Of a DNA stretch of 64,000 bases, positions 30,894-39,909 are shown one piece after another. The notes beneath the pieces are model-generated. The model was not told where the DNA came from and ran no database searches. It was given only the letters and a program-made list of their open reading frames with translations. This DNA is from DATGJX01 sp963830545 (GTDB lineage: Bacteria > Vulcanimicrobiota > Vulcanimicrobiia > Vulcanimicrobiales > Vulcanimicrobiaceae): NCBI GenBank assembly GCA_963830545.1, contig CAWHMK010000001.1:868001-932000 (forward strand), in the 5' to 3' direction. Position numbers and translations under genes: made by a program. How positions within the stretch are numbered: position 1 is the first letter of the stretch; the number at the start of each line of letters is the position of its first letter.

Positions 30894-31966
30894 ACCGGCA
30901 GCAATTCCTGGAAGGCCTCGAGCAGCGCCGCGTTTTCTTCGGGCGAACCGATGGTGATGCGAAGGCGTCCGGACATGCCGAGCGCGTCTCCCGAGCGCAC
31001 GATGATGCCGCGATGGAGCAGATCGGTATACGCGCGCGTCGCGCCGGACGGCACCTCGACCGCGTAGAAATTCGCTTGCGTTGGATAGACGTGCAGGCCG
31101 AGCGTTTCGAATTGCCCGCAGACGAACGCTTTGCCCGCCACATTTGACGCAAGGCTTTTTGCGACGAATGATTCATCGTCCAGCGCGGCGGCAGCTCCCA
31201 ACGCCGCCGGACGCGAAATATTGAACGGCAGGCGCACGCGGTTCAGCCAGCCGGCCATCTCGGCGTCGGCAAACCCATATCCGAAACGCAACGATGCAAG
31301 TCCGTAAATTTTCGACATCGTGCGAAGCACGATCGTGTTGGCGCGTTCCCGCACGAGGTCCACCGCCTCGACCGTATCCGCGCCCATGTACTCGCGGTAG
31401 GCCTGATCGATCAGCAGCGTGACGCGCTCCGGCACGCGCGTGACGAACCGGCGCCAGCGTGCCGGCGATATGGAAGTTCCGGTCGGATTGTTCGGATCGC
31501 AGATGAACATCAGTTTGGTGCGCGCGGTGACGGCGTCGAGCATCGCCTCGAGATCGTGAACGCCGTCCCGCAGCGGCACCTCGACGGCGGCGCCTCCCGC
31601 GAGTGACGTAACGAGTTTGTACAGCGTGAAACTGGGAGCGGCCATCACCGCCTCGTCGCCGCTTTCCAGCAGCGTTTCGCATGCGATGTTCACCAGTTCG
31701 TTGCTGCCGTGACCGAGCACGACGTTTTCGCCGCGCAGTCCGTACGGCGCGGCGAGTTTCTCTTTCAACGCGGGATACGTGTCGTCGAGGTACAGGTGCA
31801 GTTTGTCGATGCGCCGCAGCGCTTCCATGGCGCGCGGCGAACTTCCCAGAGGGTTTTCGTTCGAAGCGAGTTTGATGATGCGCTCCAGCCCGAGATCCCG
31901 CTGCACTTCTTCGATCGTCTTACCCGGCACGTACGGTGCGAGCTTGCGAACGGCGGGACGGCTCAT
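30875..31966 (-). CDS. hisC: Histidinol-phosphate aminotransferase
   Basis: PLP-dependent class II aminotransferase of 363 residues. It opens with KLAPYVPGKTIEEVQRDLG, the characteristic HisC start, then KLASNENPLGSSP, FICDPNNPTGT and the PLP lysine block TMSKIYGLASLRFGYG. It converts imidazole-acetol phosphate to histidinol phosphate and can also act on aromatic amino acids. The frame is intact. ATG 31966 overlaps the pyrE TGA (ATGA). Fusion of a histidine gene to a pyrimidine operon fits a shared need for PRPP. Confidence 0.92.
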   Translation of the reverse strand: MSRPAVRKLAPYVPGKTIEEVQRDLGLERIIKLASNENPLGSSPRAMEALRRIDKLHLYLDDTYPALKEKLAAPYGLRGENVVLGHGSNELVNIACETLLESGDEAVMAAPSFTLYKLVTSLAGGAAVEVPLRDGVHDLEAMLDAVTARTKLMFICDPNNPTGTSISPARWRRFVTRVPERVTLLIDQAYREYMGADTVEAVDLVRERANTIVLRTMSKIYGLASLRFGYGFADAEMAGWLNRVRLPFNISRPAALGAAAALDDESFVAKSLASNVAGKAFVCGQFETLGLHVYPTQANFYAVEVPSGATRAYTDLLHRGIIVRSGDALGMSGRLRITIGSPEENAALLEAFQELLPVWRAAA

Positions 31967-32520
31967 GCGCGCCGCGAGCCCGGATCCGTGATCGGCTCCG
32001 ACGCCGCGCATTGCGGACATTCTGCAGCATCGTACGAAACGATCGGCATGTCCAGCAGCGCATGGGTGCGCGCGCCGAGATCTGCTTGCCCGCGGCGCAC
32101 GATCACGCCGACGCCGACGAGCGTTGCGCCCGACTCGCGAACCAGACCGAGCACTTCCCTCACCGAGCCGCCGGTGGTGACGACGTCCTCTACGGCCAGC
32201 ACGCGGTCGGACGGCGCCAGCCGGAAGTTGCGTCGCAACACCGGTACGCCGTCGTGCTTCTCGACGAAAATCGCTTTCGTTCCGAGCGCGCGCGCGACTT
32301 CGTACCCCAAGAGAATCCCTCCGACGGCCGCGCTGACGACGACCGTGGGCTTGTCGGCGGCGAATGCAGCAGCAATCTCGCGCGCGACCGGCTCGAGAAT
32401 CGCGGGATCCTCGAGTATTCGAAATTTTTGGATGAACCGGTCGCTGTGGCGGCCGGAACTGAGCCGGAAATGCCCATCGAGCAGAGCGCCGCGGCTTTTG
32501 AGCTCTTGCTGCAAGTTCAC
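31963..32520 (-). CDS. pyrE: Orotate phosphoribosyltransferase
   Basis: A 185-residue type I phosphoribosyltransferase starting MNLQQELKSRGALLDGHFRL. It has the SSGRHSD motif, KPTVVVSAAVGGILLGYEVAR, and the PRPP-binding loop VLAVEDVVTTGGSV. It makes orotidine monophosphate from orotate and PRPP. A Cys pair near the C-terminus (CPQC) is seen in some subfamilies. The GTG at 32520 overlaps pyrF (GTGA). The frame is intact. Confidence 0.93.
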   Translation of the reverse strand: MNLQQELKSRGALLDGHFRLSSGRHSDRFIQKFRILEDPAILEPVAREIAAAFAADKPTVVVSAAVGGILLGYEVARALGTKAIFVEKHDGVPVLRRNFRLAPSDRVLAVEDVVTTGGSVREVLGLVRESGATLVGVGVIVRRGQADLGARTHALLDMPIVSYDAAECPQCAASEPITDPGSRRA

Positions 32521-33231
32521 GCGACGACTCCGCGCATTTCCTCGAGAATCTCGCGTGCAGCGGCGAGCGCGTCCGGCGCTTGCGTGATGGGGCGTCCCAC
32601 GACGAGATAATCGGCGCCCGCGCGCACCGCATCCGCGGGCGTCGTGACGCGCTTTTGATCGCCGTGCGCCGCTCCAGCTGGCCGAATCCCGGGCGTAAGC
32701 GTGAGAAACTCGCTGCCGAGCGCGGTCTTGACGTCGCGCGATTCGTGCGCGCTGCACACGACGCCCGAGCATCCCGCATTCTTCGCGAGCCGTGCGAGCC
32801 GAACCGCGTTTTCCTGCGCGTCGCCGCCCAACCCGACGTCGAGCAGATCGCTTTGGCTCATGCTGGTGAGAATCGTTACGGCGAACACGTGCGGCGCGCG
32901 TCATGCCGAGTTCGTCGGCGCGTTCGTTCGCCGCTTGCGCCGCTGCCCGCATCATTTCGGTGCCGCCGAGCGCGTGCACGTTGACGATGTGCGTCCCGTA
33001 CCGCACGAGCTGCTTCACGCCGGCCGCGACCGTGCGCGGAATGTCGTGCAATTTCGCGTCGATGAAGTGGCGGACGTCGCGCGCTTCCATGTACGAAAAG
33101 ATGCGTTCTCCGTATCCGTACAGCGGCTCCATGCCGACCTTGTACACCAGATCGAGCTCGTAGAGTTCGTCGATGAGGCGCTCTGCGTCGTCGGCTTTGC
33201 GCACGTCGAGTGCAACGACCAGCTGGGACAC
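32517..33231 (-). CDS. pyrF: Orotidine 5'-phosphate decarboxylase (one frameshift)
   Basis: About 238 residues, group 1 OMP decarboxylase. The start VSQLVVALDVRKADDAERLI leads to the catalytic tetrad block FIDAKLHDIPRTVAAGV, then VNVHALGGTEMM. After a shift near 32890 come FAVTILTSMSQSDL, LTPGIRP and the phosphate-binding ADYLVVGRPI. It produces UMP. The GTG start shares one base with the pyrD stop (TAGTG). Position between pyrD and pyrE confirms the pathway. Confidence 0.92.
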
Positions 33232-34184
33232 TACCCTTCGTCTCCTTCGTATTGGAAGGCGTTCGCGAAGCCCACGTTGGCTTTGCCGACGATTTCGCGA
33301 AGCGAGCCGATTTCTCGCCGCTGCAGGTACGCCTCCAACTCTTCGACGATGCGCGCGGGAATCCGCGGATCGGTGAAGTTCGCCGTTCCGATGCAGATTG
33401 CCGAAGCGCCCGCCAGGAAAAATTCCAGCGCGTCGCTGGTACTTTCGATGCCGCCCTGACCCACGATAGGAATGGTCACCGCGCGGGAGACTTCGTACAC
33501 GGCCAGCACGGCAATCGGACGAATCGGCGGGACCGGAAAGGCCGCCGGTCACATTTCCCAGCCGCGGCTTCCACGAGTCCACGTCGATCGGCCATGCCGC
33601 GCACCGTGTTGATGACGGCCAGCGCATCTGCGCCCGCGTCTTGCGCTTCGCGCGCGATCGCGGCGATGTCGGTGACGTTCGGCGAAAGTTTGACGATGAG
33701 CGTCTTGTCGGTCGTCGAACGCACTGCTTTTACGACGCGCGCGGTTAGTTGCGGATCGCACGCGAACGTTTCGCCTTCGTGCGCGACGTTCGGACAGGAA
33801 ATGTTCACTTCCAGCGCGTGAATTTCGCTGCGCGCCGCGAGCTGCTGCGCAACGTAGGCGTAATCGTCGACGGAAAAGCCGGCAACGCTGCCGATGATTT
33901 TGCACGGGCGTTTTGCGAATTTCTCGACGTCGTGCTGCAAATACTAGTCGATGCCCGGGATTTTGCAGGCCGATCGCATTGAGCAGCCCCGCCGGCGTTT
34001 GCACCAACCGCGGCGTCGCATTGCCCAGGCGCGGCGCGCGCGTCACGCTCTTGAGCACGACGCCGCCCACTCGCCCGAGATCGACGAACGGTTCGAACTC
34101 CTCGCCGGTGCCGTAACAGCCGCTCCCCATCAACGTCGGATACGCGAGATCGAGTTTGCCGATCCGTACGCGCAGATCTACCAT
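33231..34184 (-). CDS. pyrD: Dihydroorotate dehydrogenase catalytic subunit, class 1B (frameshifted)
   Basis: An FMN enzyme of 318 codons oxidising dihydroorotate to orotate with NAD via PyrK. The N-terminus is LRVRIGKLDLAYPTLMGSG, followed by VVLKSVTRAPRLGNATPRL and LLNAIGLQNPG. The catalytic Cys lies in NISCPNV. FMN-site blocks include IVKLSPNVTDI, NVTGGLSGPAI and GQGGIESTSDALEF. Two shifts near 33940 and 33500 cancel. The ATG at 34184 overlaps the end of pyrK by seven bases. The Cys base and paired PyrK define class 1B. Confidence 0.92.
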
Positions 34185-34968
34185 CGCAGCTCGTGCGACC
34201 AAAACACCGGGCCTTCCTTACAGATGCGCGCGTAGACGGTATCGCTGCCGCCGGCGTTCGCGCCCGGGAATCCAGGTGCTTGCACGCTCCTGCGGTCGAG
34301 CGGCACGACGCAGCCCCAGCATCCGCCCAAACCGCACGCGAAGGTTTCTTCGAGCGAGAGCTGCGCGGGAACGCCGAGTTCGGCGGCGACGAAAGCGGTC
34401 GCGCGCAGCATCGGCGAAGGACCGCATGCGAGAATCAAATCCGGTTTTCGTTCGGCGCGCGTAAGTGCTTCGGTGACGAATCCGCAGTGTCCGAAGGACC
34501 CATCGTCGGTCGTGCATACGACCTCGCAGCCTTCGCTTGCAAAGCGATCTTTTTCGACCAGCAGTTCGGCCGTGCGAGCGCCGTAAAACAGCCGTGCGCG
34601 CTTCCCCGATTGGACCAGTTTTGGGCCGGGAGCAGCACGGACGCAATACCCACCCCGCCTGCTACGATAGCCACGTCCGCCGCATCGCCCATCGTGAAAC
34701 CATTACCGAGAGGAGCTGAAACGGCAAAATGATCACCGGCGCGCAACTCTGCAAGTTCCCGCGTTCTCGCACCGCACACGAAGAACAAAATGCTCGCGCG
34801 CTCACCTTGCGCTTCGTAGATGCCGAGCGCAGTCGCGCATCGCTCTCCACCAGGTGGAATCGCCATCAAAAATTGACCGGGGCGCGTCACGTTGACCAGT
34901 GCCGGTGCGTGAAAACCAAGGAGGAACACGCCGGGCGCGAGCTGTGTTCGTATCCAGTACGACAACAT
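34178..34968 (-). CDS. pyrK: Dihydroorotate dehydrogenase electron-transfer subunit (frameshifted)
   Basis: Flavin and [2Fe-2S] subunit that passes electrons from PyrD to NAD+, about 263 residues. The N-terminal ferredoxin-reductase-like domain has PGVFLLGFHAPALVNVTRPGQFL and DVAIVAGGVGIASVLLPA. The NAD domain ends MILACGPSPMLRA, and the iron-sulfur Cys cluster is CGLGGCWGC plus a later Cys in ARICKEGPVF. Shifts lie near 34640 and 34440. It is the first gene of the pyr operon. ATG 34968 gives the standard start MLSYWIRTQLAPG. Confidence 0.9.
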
Positions 34969-35108
34969 CGTGCACTGCTGGCATCGCCGGGGCTTTCTCG
35001 GCACGAAGGCGACATACTTTCACGAAATATTTAATAAAAGATGCGACCTTTGACTGAACTTCTTCATCGCATTAGCCGTTATAGGGTATAGAACGACAAA
35101 TATCGGAA

Positions 35109-35116
35109 AGGAGGGT
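35109..35116 (+). promoter_or_regulatory. Very strong Shine-Dalgarno, AGGAGGGT
   Basis: AGGAGGGT lies nine bases before ATG 35126 of the 46-residue gene. The same eight bases recur as the exact reverse complement just after that gene's stop (35267-35274), so the two could pair in the mRNA. Confidence 0.7.
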
Positions 35117-35125
35117 CCACGAAAA

Positions 35126-35266
35126 ATGGCAGGTCTGATGGTCTTCAAATCGTTAGCCGACGCGCTCAGAGCGGGCTATCAGGTATACGACCGCACTTCG
35201 GACGGTTATCTCGTACGCACCAGAACTGCGGCTGGATGGGCAATCGCCCTGGTCAGTTGCAAGTGA
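35126..35266 (+). CDS. 46-residue small protein, no recognised family
   Basis: The ORF begins MAGLMVFKSLADALRAGYQV and continues to a single terminal Cys-Lys, 46 residues in all. The central part reads like a short helix followed by a strand pair (YQVYDRTSDGYLVRTRT, then a hydrophobic GWAIALV). It has the strongest ribosome binding site in the window and a strong terminator 29 bases after its stop, with no other gene on the transcript. These signals argue for a real, well-expressed gene. Function unknown. The aromatic/Arg-rich middle hints at a nucleic-acid or protein-binding role, which is speculation. Confidence 0.72.
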   Translation: MAGLMVFKSLADALRAGYQVYDRTSDGYLVRTRTAAGWAIALVSCK

Positions 35267-35290
35267 ACCCTCCTCGAAAGGGATAGAATG

Positions 35291-35329
35291 CAACAAAAAA
35301 GGCCCGCCGGAAGGCGGGCTTTTTTGTTG
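35291..35329. terminator. Bidirectional rho-independent terminator
   Basis: GCCCGCC and GGCGGGC form the stem, preceded by a run of six A and followed by a run of six T. The outer bases CAAC/GTTG also pair. It serves the 46-residue gene on the plus strand and the membrane protein ending at 35337 on the minus strand. Confidence 0.92.
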
Positions 35330-35336
35330 ACTGGCG

Positions 35337-35957
35337 TTATCTCACATCGGGCGGAGCGGGCGGTTTTTCGAGTTCGGTCGTAGATCCCGGGCGCCAGCCC
35401 GCGTAACTGCCGGCACTGCCCGCGGCGCGGAACGGCTGTTGGCCCGAGGCTTGACCCTGCGCGCCCGGCGGGGGCATGCCGGGTCCCGGCCACTGCGGCG
35501 CGCCCAAGCCGATGGGTCCGAATCGTGCGCCCGACAGGACGGCGATGATGATCTGCGCGATGCCGACGAACAGCGGAATGAGTCCGCCGAGCAGCCACGG
35601 CCCCGGCCGCCCGAGGTCGATGAACGACAGCCCGACGAGCAGCGCAAAACCGATCATCGCCAGGGTGATGCCTTTACGCAGCATGCGCCCCGGGCTCGCG
35701 CACATCATTTCGTACTGTTCGTAGTTTGCAGACGCTGCCGAAGGCGGAACGCTGTAGGCGCCCGGATCTCCCCAGCCGCTCTTAGCCCAGTGCTTCGACC
35801 ATTTGGGATCCGGCGGCGGCACGATGCCGCGCCGCAGCATCGCGAGCCGTTCCTGATGCGCGAACCAGCGGTTTGCGATGGCGTAGGCCATCGGCAGTCC
35901 GAAGATCACGAGCACCGCGATAACGGCGACGAAATCGTCTGAGCTCTGGTGGGACAT
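35337..35957 (-). CDS. Membrane protein with proline/glycine-rich tail
   Basis: A 206-residue protein. Residues about 8-28 form a first helix (VAVIAVLVIFGLPMAYAIA), then a basic QERLAMLRRG segment that in related small membrane proteins faces the cytoplasm. Two more helices (about residues 95-112 and 120-142) follow, and a C-terminal tail is rich in Pro, Gly and Gln. I do not assign a family. It is the second gene after a DUF4097-like protein with a one-base overlap (TAATG), an arrangement reminiscent of small sensor or effector membrane proteins controlled with ECF sigma systems. Confidence 0.7.
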   Translation of the reverse strand: MSHQSSDDFVAVIAVLVIFGLPMAYAIANRWFAHQERLAMLRRGIVPPPDPKWSKHWAKSGWGDPGAYSVPPSAASANYEQYEMMCASPGRMLRKGITLAMIGFALLVGLSFIDLGRPGPWLLGGLIPLFVGIAQIIIAVLSGARFGPIGLGAPQWPGPGMPPPGAQGQASGQQPFRAAGSAGSYAGWRPGSTTELEKPPAPPDVR

Positions 35958-36715
35958 TAGAGCGCTCCGTTCGTACTGATATGAATGTTTCCGTCCGAGG
36001 TAGAGACCTTGAGCGACCCGCCGCCGCTCGTTCCTGTTTGATAGTCCGCGCTGTCCGAGTCGTCCTCGCGATCCAAGCGCCGGCCGTTGATTCGAATCGT
36101 TCCGTCGTCCGTGTGGGCACGTATCGCCAGGGCCGGATTCAGCAACGCGAGATAGACCGATCCGTCTTCGGTGTGCAGCGACCCTCCCGCCACGTGTAAA
36201 TCGCTTCCGCGAATCCTTCCGTCGTCACAATTCACCTGCACTTGGCCGGTCAGCCCGGCCAAATCGGCGCCGCCGCAGTGACGTACGTCGACAAACGAAC
36301 CAGACGGGACCGTAATGGCCGTGTGCTGATAGTCCAATCCCACGATGGTCAAAGCCCGGCCGCCGCCTGCGCGGCTAATGCTCACGCCGTCATTCGTCCG
36401 ATCGACTTGCAGCGGGGCAGAGTGCGTTCCGCCCCAAACCCAGCCGAACGTCCCGCTGTCGTCGGTGACGTGCACCCGGCCGTCGGTCGAAGCGCTTATC
36501 ACGACCCGCGAGTCCGCGTCGTCGACGACGACGTGAGGAGAATCGCCCGCGGCGATGGACGGGTACGTCTTGCCTTGCTCGGAGAGGACGCGAAACCCGG
36601 CCGCACGAGCCGGCCATGCCGCGTGCCCTGCCGTGAGGGCCCAGAGTATCGCCCCGCCGATGAAGACCTCGGCTGCGAGCAGCACGGCGACGACGCCGGC
36701 GCGGGAGTAAAGCAT
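35957..36715 (-). CDS. DUF4097-like beta-helical surface protein
   Basis: About 252 residues. A single N-terminal membrane anchor (RAGVVAVLLAAEVFIGGAIL) is followed by repeating beta strands with short Asp/Asn-Gly turns, such as DSRVVISASTDGRVHV, NCDDGRIRGSDLHV and HTEDGSVYLALL. This right-handed beta-helix pattern is that of DUF4097/auto-transporter adhesin head-like proteins, often found in envelope-stress operons. ATG 36715 is chosen since it starts the membrane segment. The longer ORF has an antisense-like extension. It is divergent from the ECF sigma gene over about 96 bases. Confidence 0.72.
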   Translation of the reverse strand: MLYSRAGVVAVLLAAEVFIGGAILWALTAGHAAWPARAAGFRVLSEQGKTYPSIAAGDSPHVVVDDADSRVVISASTDGRVHVTDDSGTFGWVWGGTHSAPLQVDRTNDGVSISRAGGGRALTIVGLDYQHTAITVPSGSFVDVRHCGGADLAGLTGQVQVNCDDGRIRGSDLHVAGGSLHTEDGSVYLALLNPALAIRAHTDDGTIRINGRRLDREDDSDSADYQTGTSGGGSLKVSTSDGNIHISTNGAL

Positions 36716-36801
36716 GCCCCATGTACGGCACAGCCGCCGCAGTGTTTCATGCCGCGGGGCCTCCCCCGGTCCGGTCCGAAACACTACGCTTCCGTACTCT
36801 G

Positions 36802-36807
36802 TATAAC
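36802..36807 (+). promoter_or_regulatory. -10-like hexamer TATAAC before the sigma gene
   Basis: TATAAC ends four bases before the GTG at 36812, with no Shine-Dalgarno sequence between. The transcript would be leaderless or nearly so. No clear -35 consensus was found. Confidence 0.4.
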
Positions 36808-36811
36808 AACC

Positions 36812-37402
36812 GTGAGTGCGGCACTGCTGGAGGCACCTTCCATCGACCCGTCGTCTCGAATTGACGATCAAACGCTCGTAGCGCAGGCTTTGCGCGGCCG
36901 GTCCGACGCCTTCGGCACGCTCGTCGAACGGTACGATCGCGCCGTGTATCACCTCGCGTATCGTACGCTTCGCGATCGTGAGGAGGCGCGCGACGCAACG
37001 CAGGAAGCATTCTTCAAAGCGTATCGCAGTCTACGGACGTTCAGACCGGAAGGTAAATTCTCTACCTGGATTTTCGCGATTGCCTATCATGCCTGCTGCG
37101 ATCGTCTCGCGCGGCGCAAACGGTACTCGAATGAAGAGCTGCCCGAGCGTGCGGATCCCGCCGCCGGGCCGGAAAGCGAAGCAATCGCGAGCGATGAAGC
37201 GCAGCGGTTGCGCCGCGCGATCGCGTCGCTTCCCGAGAAATACCGGGCGGTGATAACGCTCTATCACTTGCAGGGACGGCAGTACGAGGAGATCGCGCAG
37301 GTGTTGTCCGTTCCGATGGGTACGGTAAAGACGCACTTGTTTCGCGCCAAAGAACAGCTCAGGCGCATCTTGAATCAGGAAACCGCAGGAGTGCAATCAT
37401 GA
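36812..37402 (+). CDS. ECF-type RNA polymerase sigma factor
   Basis: A 196-residue sigma-70 family protein. Region 2 is visible as DAFGTLVERYDRAVYHLAYR, AYRSLRTFRPEGKFSTWIFAIAYHAC (2.3/2.4, DNA melting and -10 recognition). Region 4 is RRAIASLPEKYRAVITLYHLQG, then YEEIAQVLSVPMGTVKTHLFRAKEQL, the -35 recognition helix. RpoE/SigW-like. The GTG start is supported by the upstream hexamer. The next gene overlaps the stop (ATGA), an arrangement typical of sigma/anti-sigma pairs. Confidence 0.92.
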   Translation: MSAALLEAPSIDPSSRIDDQTLVAQALRGRSDAFGTLVERYDRAVYHLAYRTLRDREEARDATQEAFFKAYRSLRTFRPEGKFSTWIFAIAYHACCDRLARRKRYSNEELPERADPAAGPESEAIASDEAQRLRRAIASLPEKYRAVITLYHLQGRQYEEIAQVLSVPMGTVKTHLFRAKEQLRRILNQETAGVQS

Positions 37403-37770
37403 AACGCTGGGACGACGAAGAACTGGAACGCGCGCTTCTCGCGCTCGACCTCGAAGAGCCGCCCGCGAATCTGCGCGACTCGATTCTCGCATCCACCGTG
37501 TATCACGTGCCCGCGGCTGCCGCGCTGCGGCCTTGGGAGCCGTGGCTTTACGGCGGATTGTGCGCCGCGCTGGTTTGGCTGCTGCTCTTCGTCGGCCGCG
37601 GCGGAGCGTCCGAATTCTCGGCGGCCGAGAGTTATGCCGGGGAACTTCTCGCAGTTGCCGCCAGACCGGCGGTGCTGTTCTGGATCGCCGTCGGTGGCGC
37701 AGCGACGCTGTGGATTTCTCAGTTGAATTTAACCGTACTGCCGGGGTATCAGCGAGCAACGCGTCGATAA
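37399..37770 (+). CDS. Membrane anti-sigma factor candidate
   Basis: A 123-residue protein coupled to the ECF sigma gene by an ATGA overlap. A charged N-terminus (MKRWDDEELERALLALDLEE) precedes a predicted cytoplasmic helix, then two membrane segments (about residues 48-65 and 90-108). No zinc-binding anti-sigma HxxxCxxC motif is visible, so it belongs to a different or divergent anti-sigma type. Function inferred from position and topology. Confidence 0.6.
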   Translation: MKRWDDEELERALLALDLEEPPANLRDSILASTVYHVPAAAALRPWEPWLYGGLCAALVWLLLFVGRGGASEFSAAESYAGELLAVAARPAVLFWIAVGGAATLWISQLNLTVLPGYQRATRR

Positions 37771-37779
37771 CTCTACCGT

Positions 37780-38460
37780 ATGGAGAAAACGGCTCGCGCG
37801 CATCACATCCTGGTCATCGAGGACGATGCGGCGATCAGCCGGGTGCTGCAGCTCGAACTGGAGCATGAGGGATACGACGTCGCGGTCGCGCGCGACGGGC
37901 TCGCCGGCTTGGAACTCGCACTCAAAGAGCCGGATCTGATTCTGCTCGACTTGATGCTTCCGCGCATGGACGGCATGGAAGTCTGTAAACGCGTGCGCGC
38001 GAAAAGCCGCGTGCCCATCATCATGCTGACGGCCAAAGATCGCGTTCCGGAACGCGTCGCCGGACTGGATATCGGAGCGGACGACTACCTCACCAAACCC
38101 TTTTCGACCGAAGAGCTGCTGGCGCGCGTGCGAGCCCGGCTGCGCGACAAAGCGCCCACCGAGAACATCATCGCGTACCGCGATCTCGTCATGGATCGCG
38201 ACCGGCACGAAGTGCGCCGCGCAGGCAAAGAAATCACCCTGACCGCAAAGGAGTACGCGCTGCTCGAATATCTGCTGCTGCACCGCAACAAGGTACACAC
38301 GCGCGATGAATTATTCAACGGCGTGTGGGGCAGCGATTTCCTCGGCGATTCGAATTTGATAGACGTGTACATCCGCTACCTGCGCGGCAAGATCGACGAC
38401 GGTTTCGACGAGAAGTTGATCACGACCGTGCGCGGCGTCGGTTACACCATCAAAGACTAG
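37780..38460 (+). CDS. OmpR-family response regulator
   Basis: A 226-residue protein. The receiver has acidic EDD (residues about 14-16), the phosphoacceptor Asp in LILLDLMLPRMDG near residue 57, and the conserved Lys in DDYLTKPFS. The C-terminal winged helix contains LTAKEYALLEYLLLHRNKVHTRDEL and DVYIRYLRGKID. It is followed by its kinase and preceded by the sigma/anti-sigma pair, all on the plus strand. It probably controls envelope or stress genes, perhaps the neighbouring DUF4097-like proteins. Confidence 0.93.
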   Translation: MEKTARAHHILVIEDDAAISRVLQLELEHEGYDVAVARDGLAGLELALKEPDLILLDLMLPRMDGMEVCKRVRAKSRVPIIMLTAKDRVPERVAGLDIGADDYLTKPFSTEELLARVRARLRDKAPTENIIAYRDLVMDRDRHEVRRAGKEITLTAKEYALLEYLLLHRNKVHTRDELFNGVWGSDFLGDSNLIDVYIRYLRGKIDDGFDEKLITTVRGVGYTIKD

Positions 38461-38463
38461 GGA

Positions 38464-39868
38464 ATGCAGCTCCTTACGGCGGCGCATTACCGCATGGTAT
38501 GCGCTGCTGCTCGTCGTCGTAGCCGTCGCGCTGGGAATCGCGATCACGCTTCGGTTCGAAAGCATTCTGCGAAGTCAGGCGCAGGATCACGTGCTCGCGA
38601 CGCTCGCCGACATCCGCTCGGCAGCCGCACCCTCACCGAATTCATTTCTGTTCTCCGAGGGCGGCGATTCGCTGCTCGCGCTCGAGAACCCGGATAATCT
38701 CGAACGGTGGTCCTCGACGAGCACGTTCATCGAAGTCGACGACACGCGCGGGGACCCTATTGCGAAAAGCTTCAACATGGGCACCGTGCCCACATTCGGC
38801 AATCCCGGCGTCACGCCGGGCAGGCTGAGCACGATGCGTGAAGCGACCGTACAGGGCAGGCCGTTTCTCATCGGTTCGCAGGCGCTCATCAGCGGAAATC
38901 AGGCCCTCGTCGTTCAAGTCGGCGAACCGCTGGATCAGCTCTACCGCGCCTTCCGGCAAACCGAATGGTCGATTGCGGTGATATTGCTCATCGCCGTCGT
39001 CGCCGTTTCGCTGGTCTCATACATCTTGGCTGGACAAATCACGACGCCGATCAACGAGCTGGCGCGCGCGATGCGCGAAATCGGCTCGGAGGGTCTGCAC
39101 CGGCGGCTGCTCTGGAAAGGGCGCCGCGACGAGGTGGGGCGCCTTGCCGAAACGTTTGACGATCTGCTCGCCCGGCTCGAAGAGGCCTTCGCGCGCGAGC
39201 GTCAGTTCATCTCCGACGCGTCGCACGAACTCAAGACACCGCTCACCTCGATCAATGCGAACGCGCAGATGCTCGCGCGATGGGGCGACCGCGACGAAAA
39301 GATCCGCAAAGAAAGCCTTCAGACCATCGTCGCCGAGAGTGCGTCGCTCGCGGAGATGGTCAACGGAATGCTTACGCTCGCGAAAGCCGATTCCGGCGAA
39401 GCGATCCCCAAGGAACCGCTTTCGGTGGCCGCGGTAACGCGCGAAGCGGTGAGCGCGACCTCGCAGCGAGCCGGCGACAAGGGATTGGACTTGCACCTGG
39501 AAGCGGACGGGGAGTCGCCGATCGTCGCCGGCGATGCGTCGCTGTTGCGCCAGATGATCACGAACCTCATCGACAACGCGATCAAATTCACGGAACGCGG
39601 GGGCGTTACCGTTCGAGTGCACGCGCAAGACGGCGACGCGCTCGTCGAAGTGCAGGACACCGGACCGGGCATCGATCCGGAAGAACTGCCGCTCATCTTC
39701 GATCGTTTTTACCGTACGGACAAGTCGAGAACGCGTGAGGTTCCGGGCACGGGCTTGGGACTGGCAATCGTGCGTTCCATCGCGCGCGTGCACCGAGGAC
39801 GCGTCGAGGCCGAACGCCCGGAGGGCGGCGGTACGTTGTTCCGCGTCCGCTTGCCGCGTATTCATTGA
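38464..39868 (+). CDS. Sensor histidine kinase (EnvZ/BaeS type, frameshift after start)
   Basis: About 468 residues. After the first codon an extra base is needed to read RRRITAWYALLLVVVAVALG, the first membrane helix. An extracytoplasmic sensor region of about 100 residues follows, then the second helix ILLIAVVAVSLVSYILAG and a HAMP domain. The kinase core has H in ISDASHELKTPLTSI, N box LIDNAIKF, G1 DTGPGIDPEELP and G2 GTGLGLAIV. It phosphorylates the adjacent response regulator. ATG 38464 is three bases after the regulator stop. Confidence 0.9.
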
Positions 39869-39897
39869 ATTCTCATTCTCACCAGCGCGCGGCCACC

Positions 39898-39903
39898 TAC
39901 AAT
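39898..39903 (+). promoter_or_regulatory. -10-like hexamer TACAAT before the DUF4097-like gene
   Basis: TACAAT ends six bases before GTG 39910, again without a visible ribosome binding site. It implies a separate, possibly leaderless transcript for the last gene of the stress locus. Confidence 0.35.
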
Positions 39904-39909
39904 GAAGGC

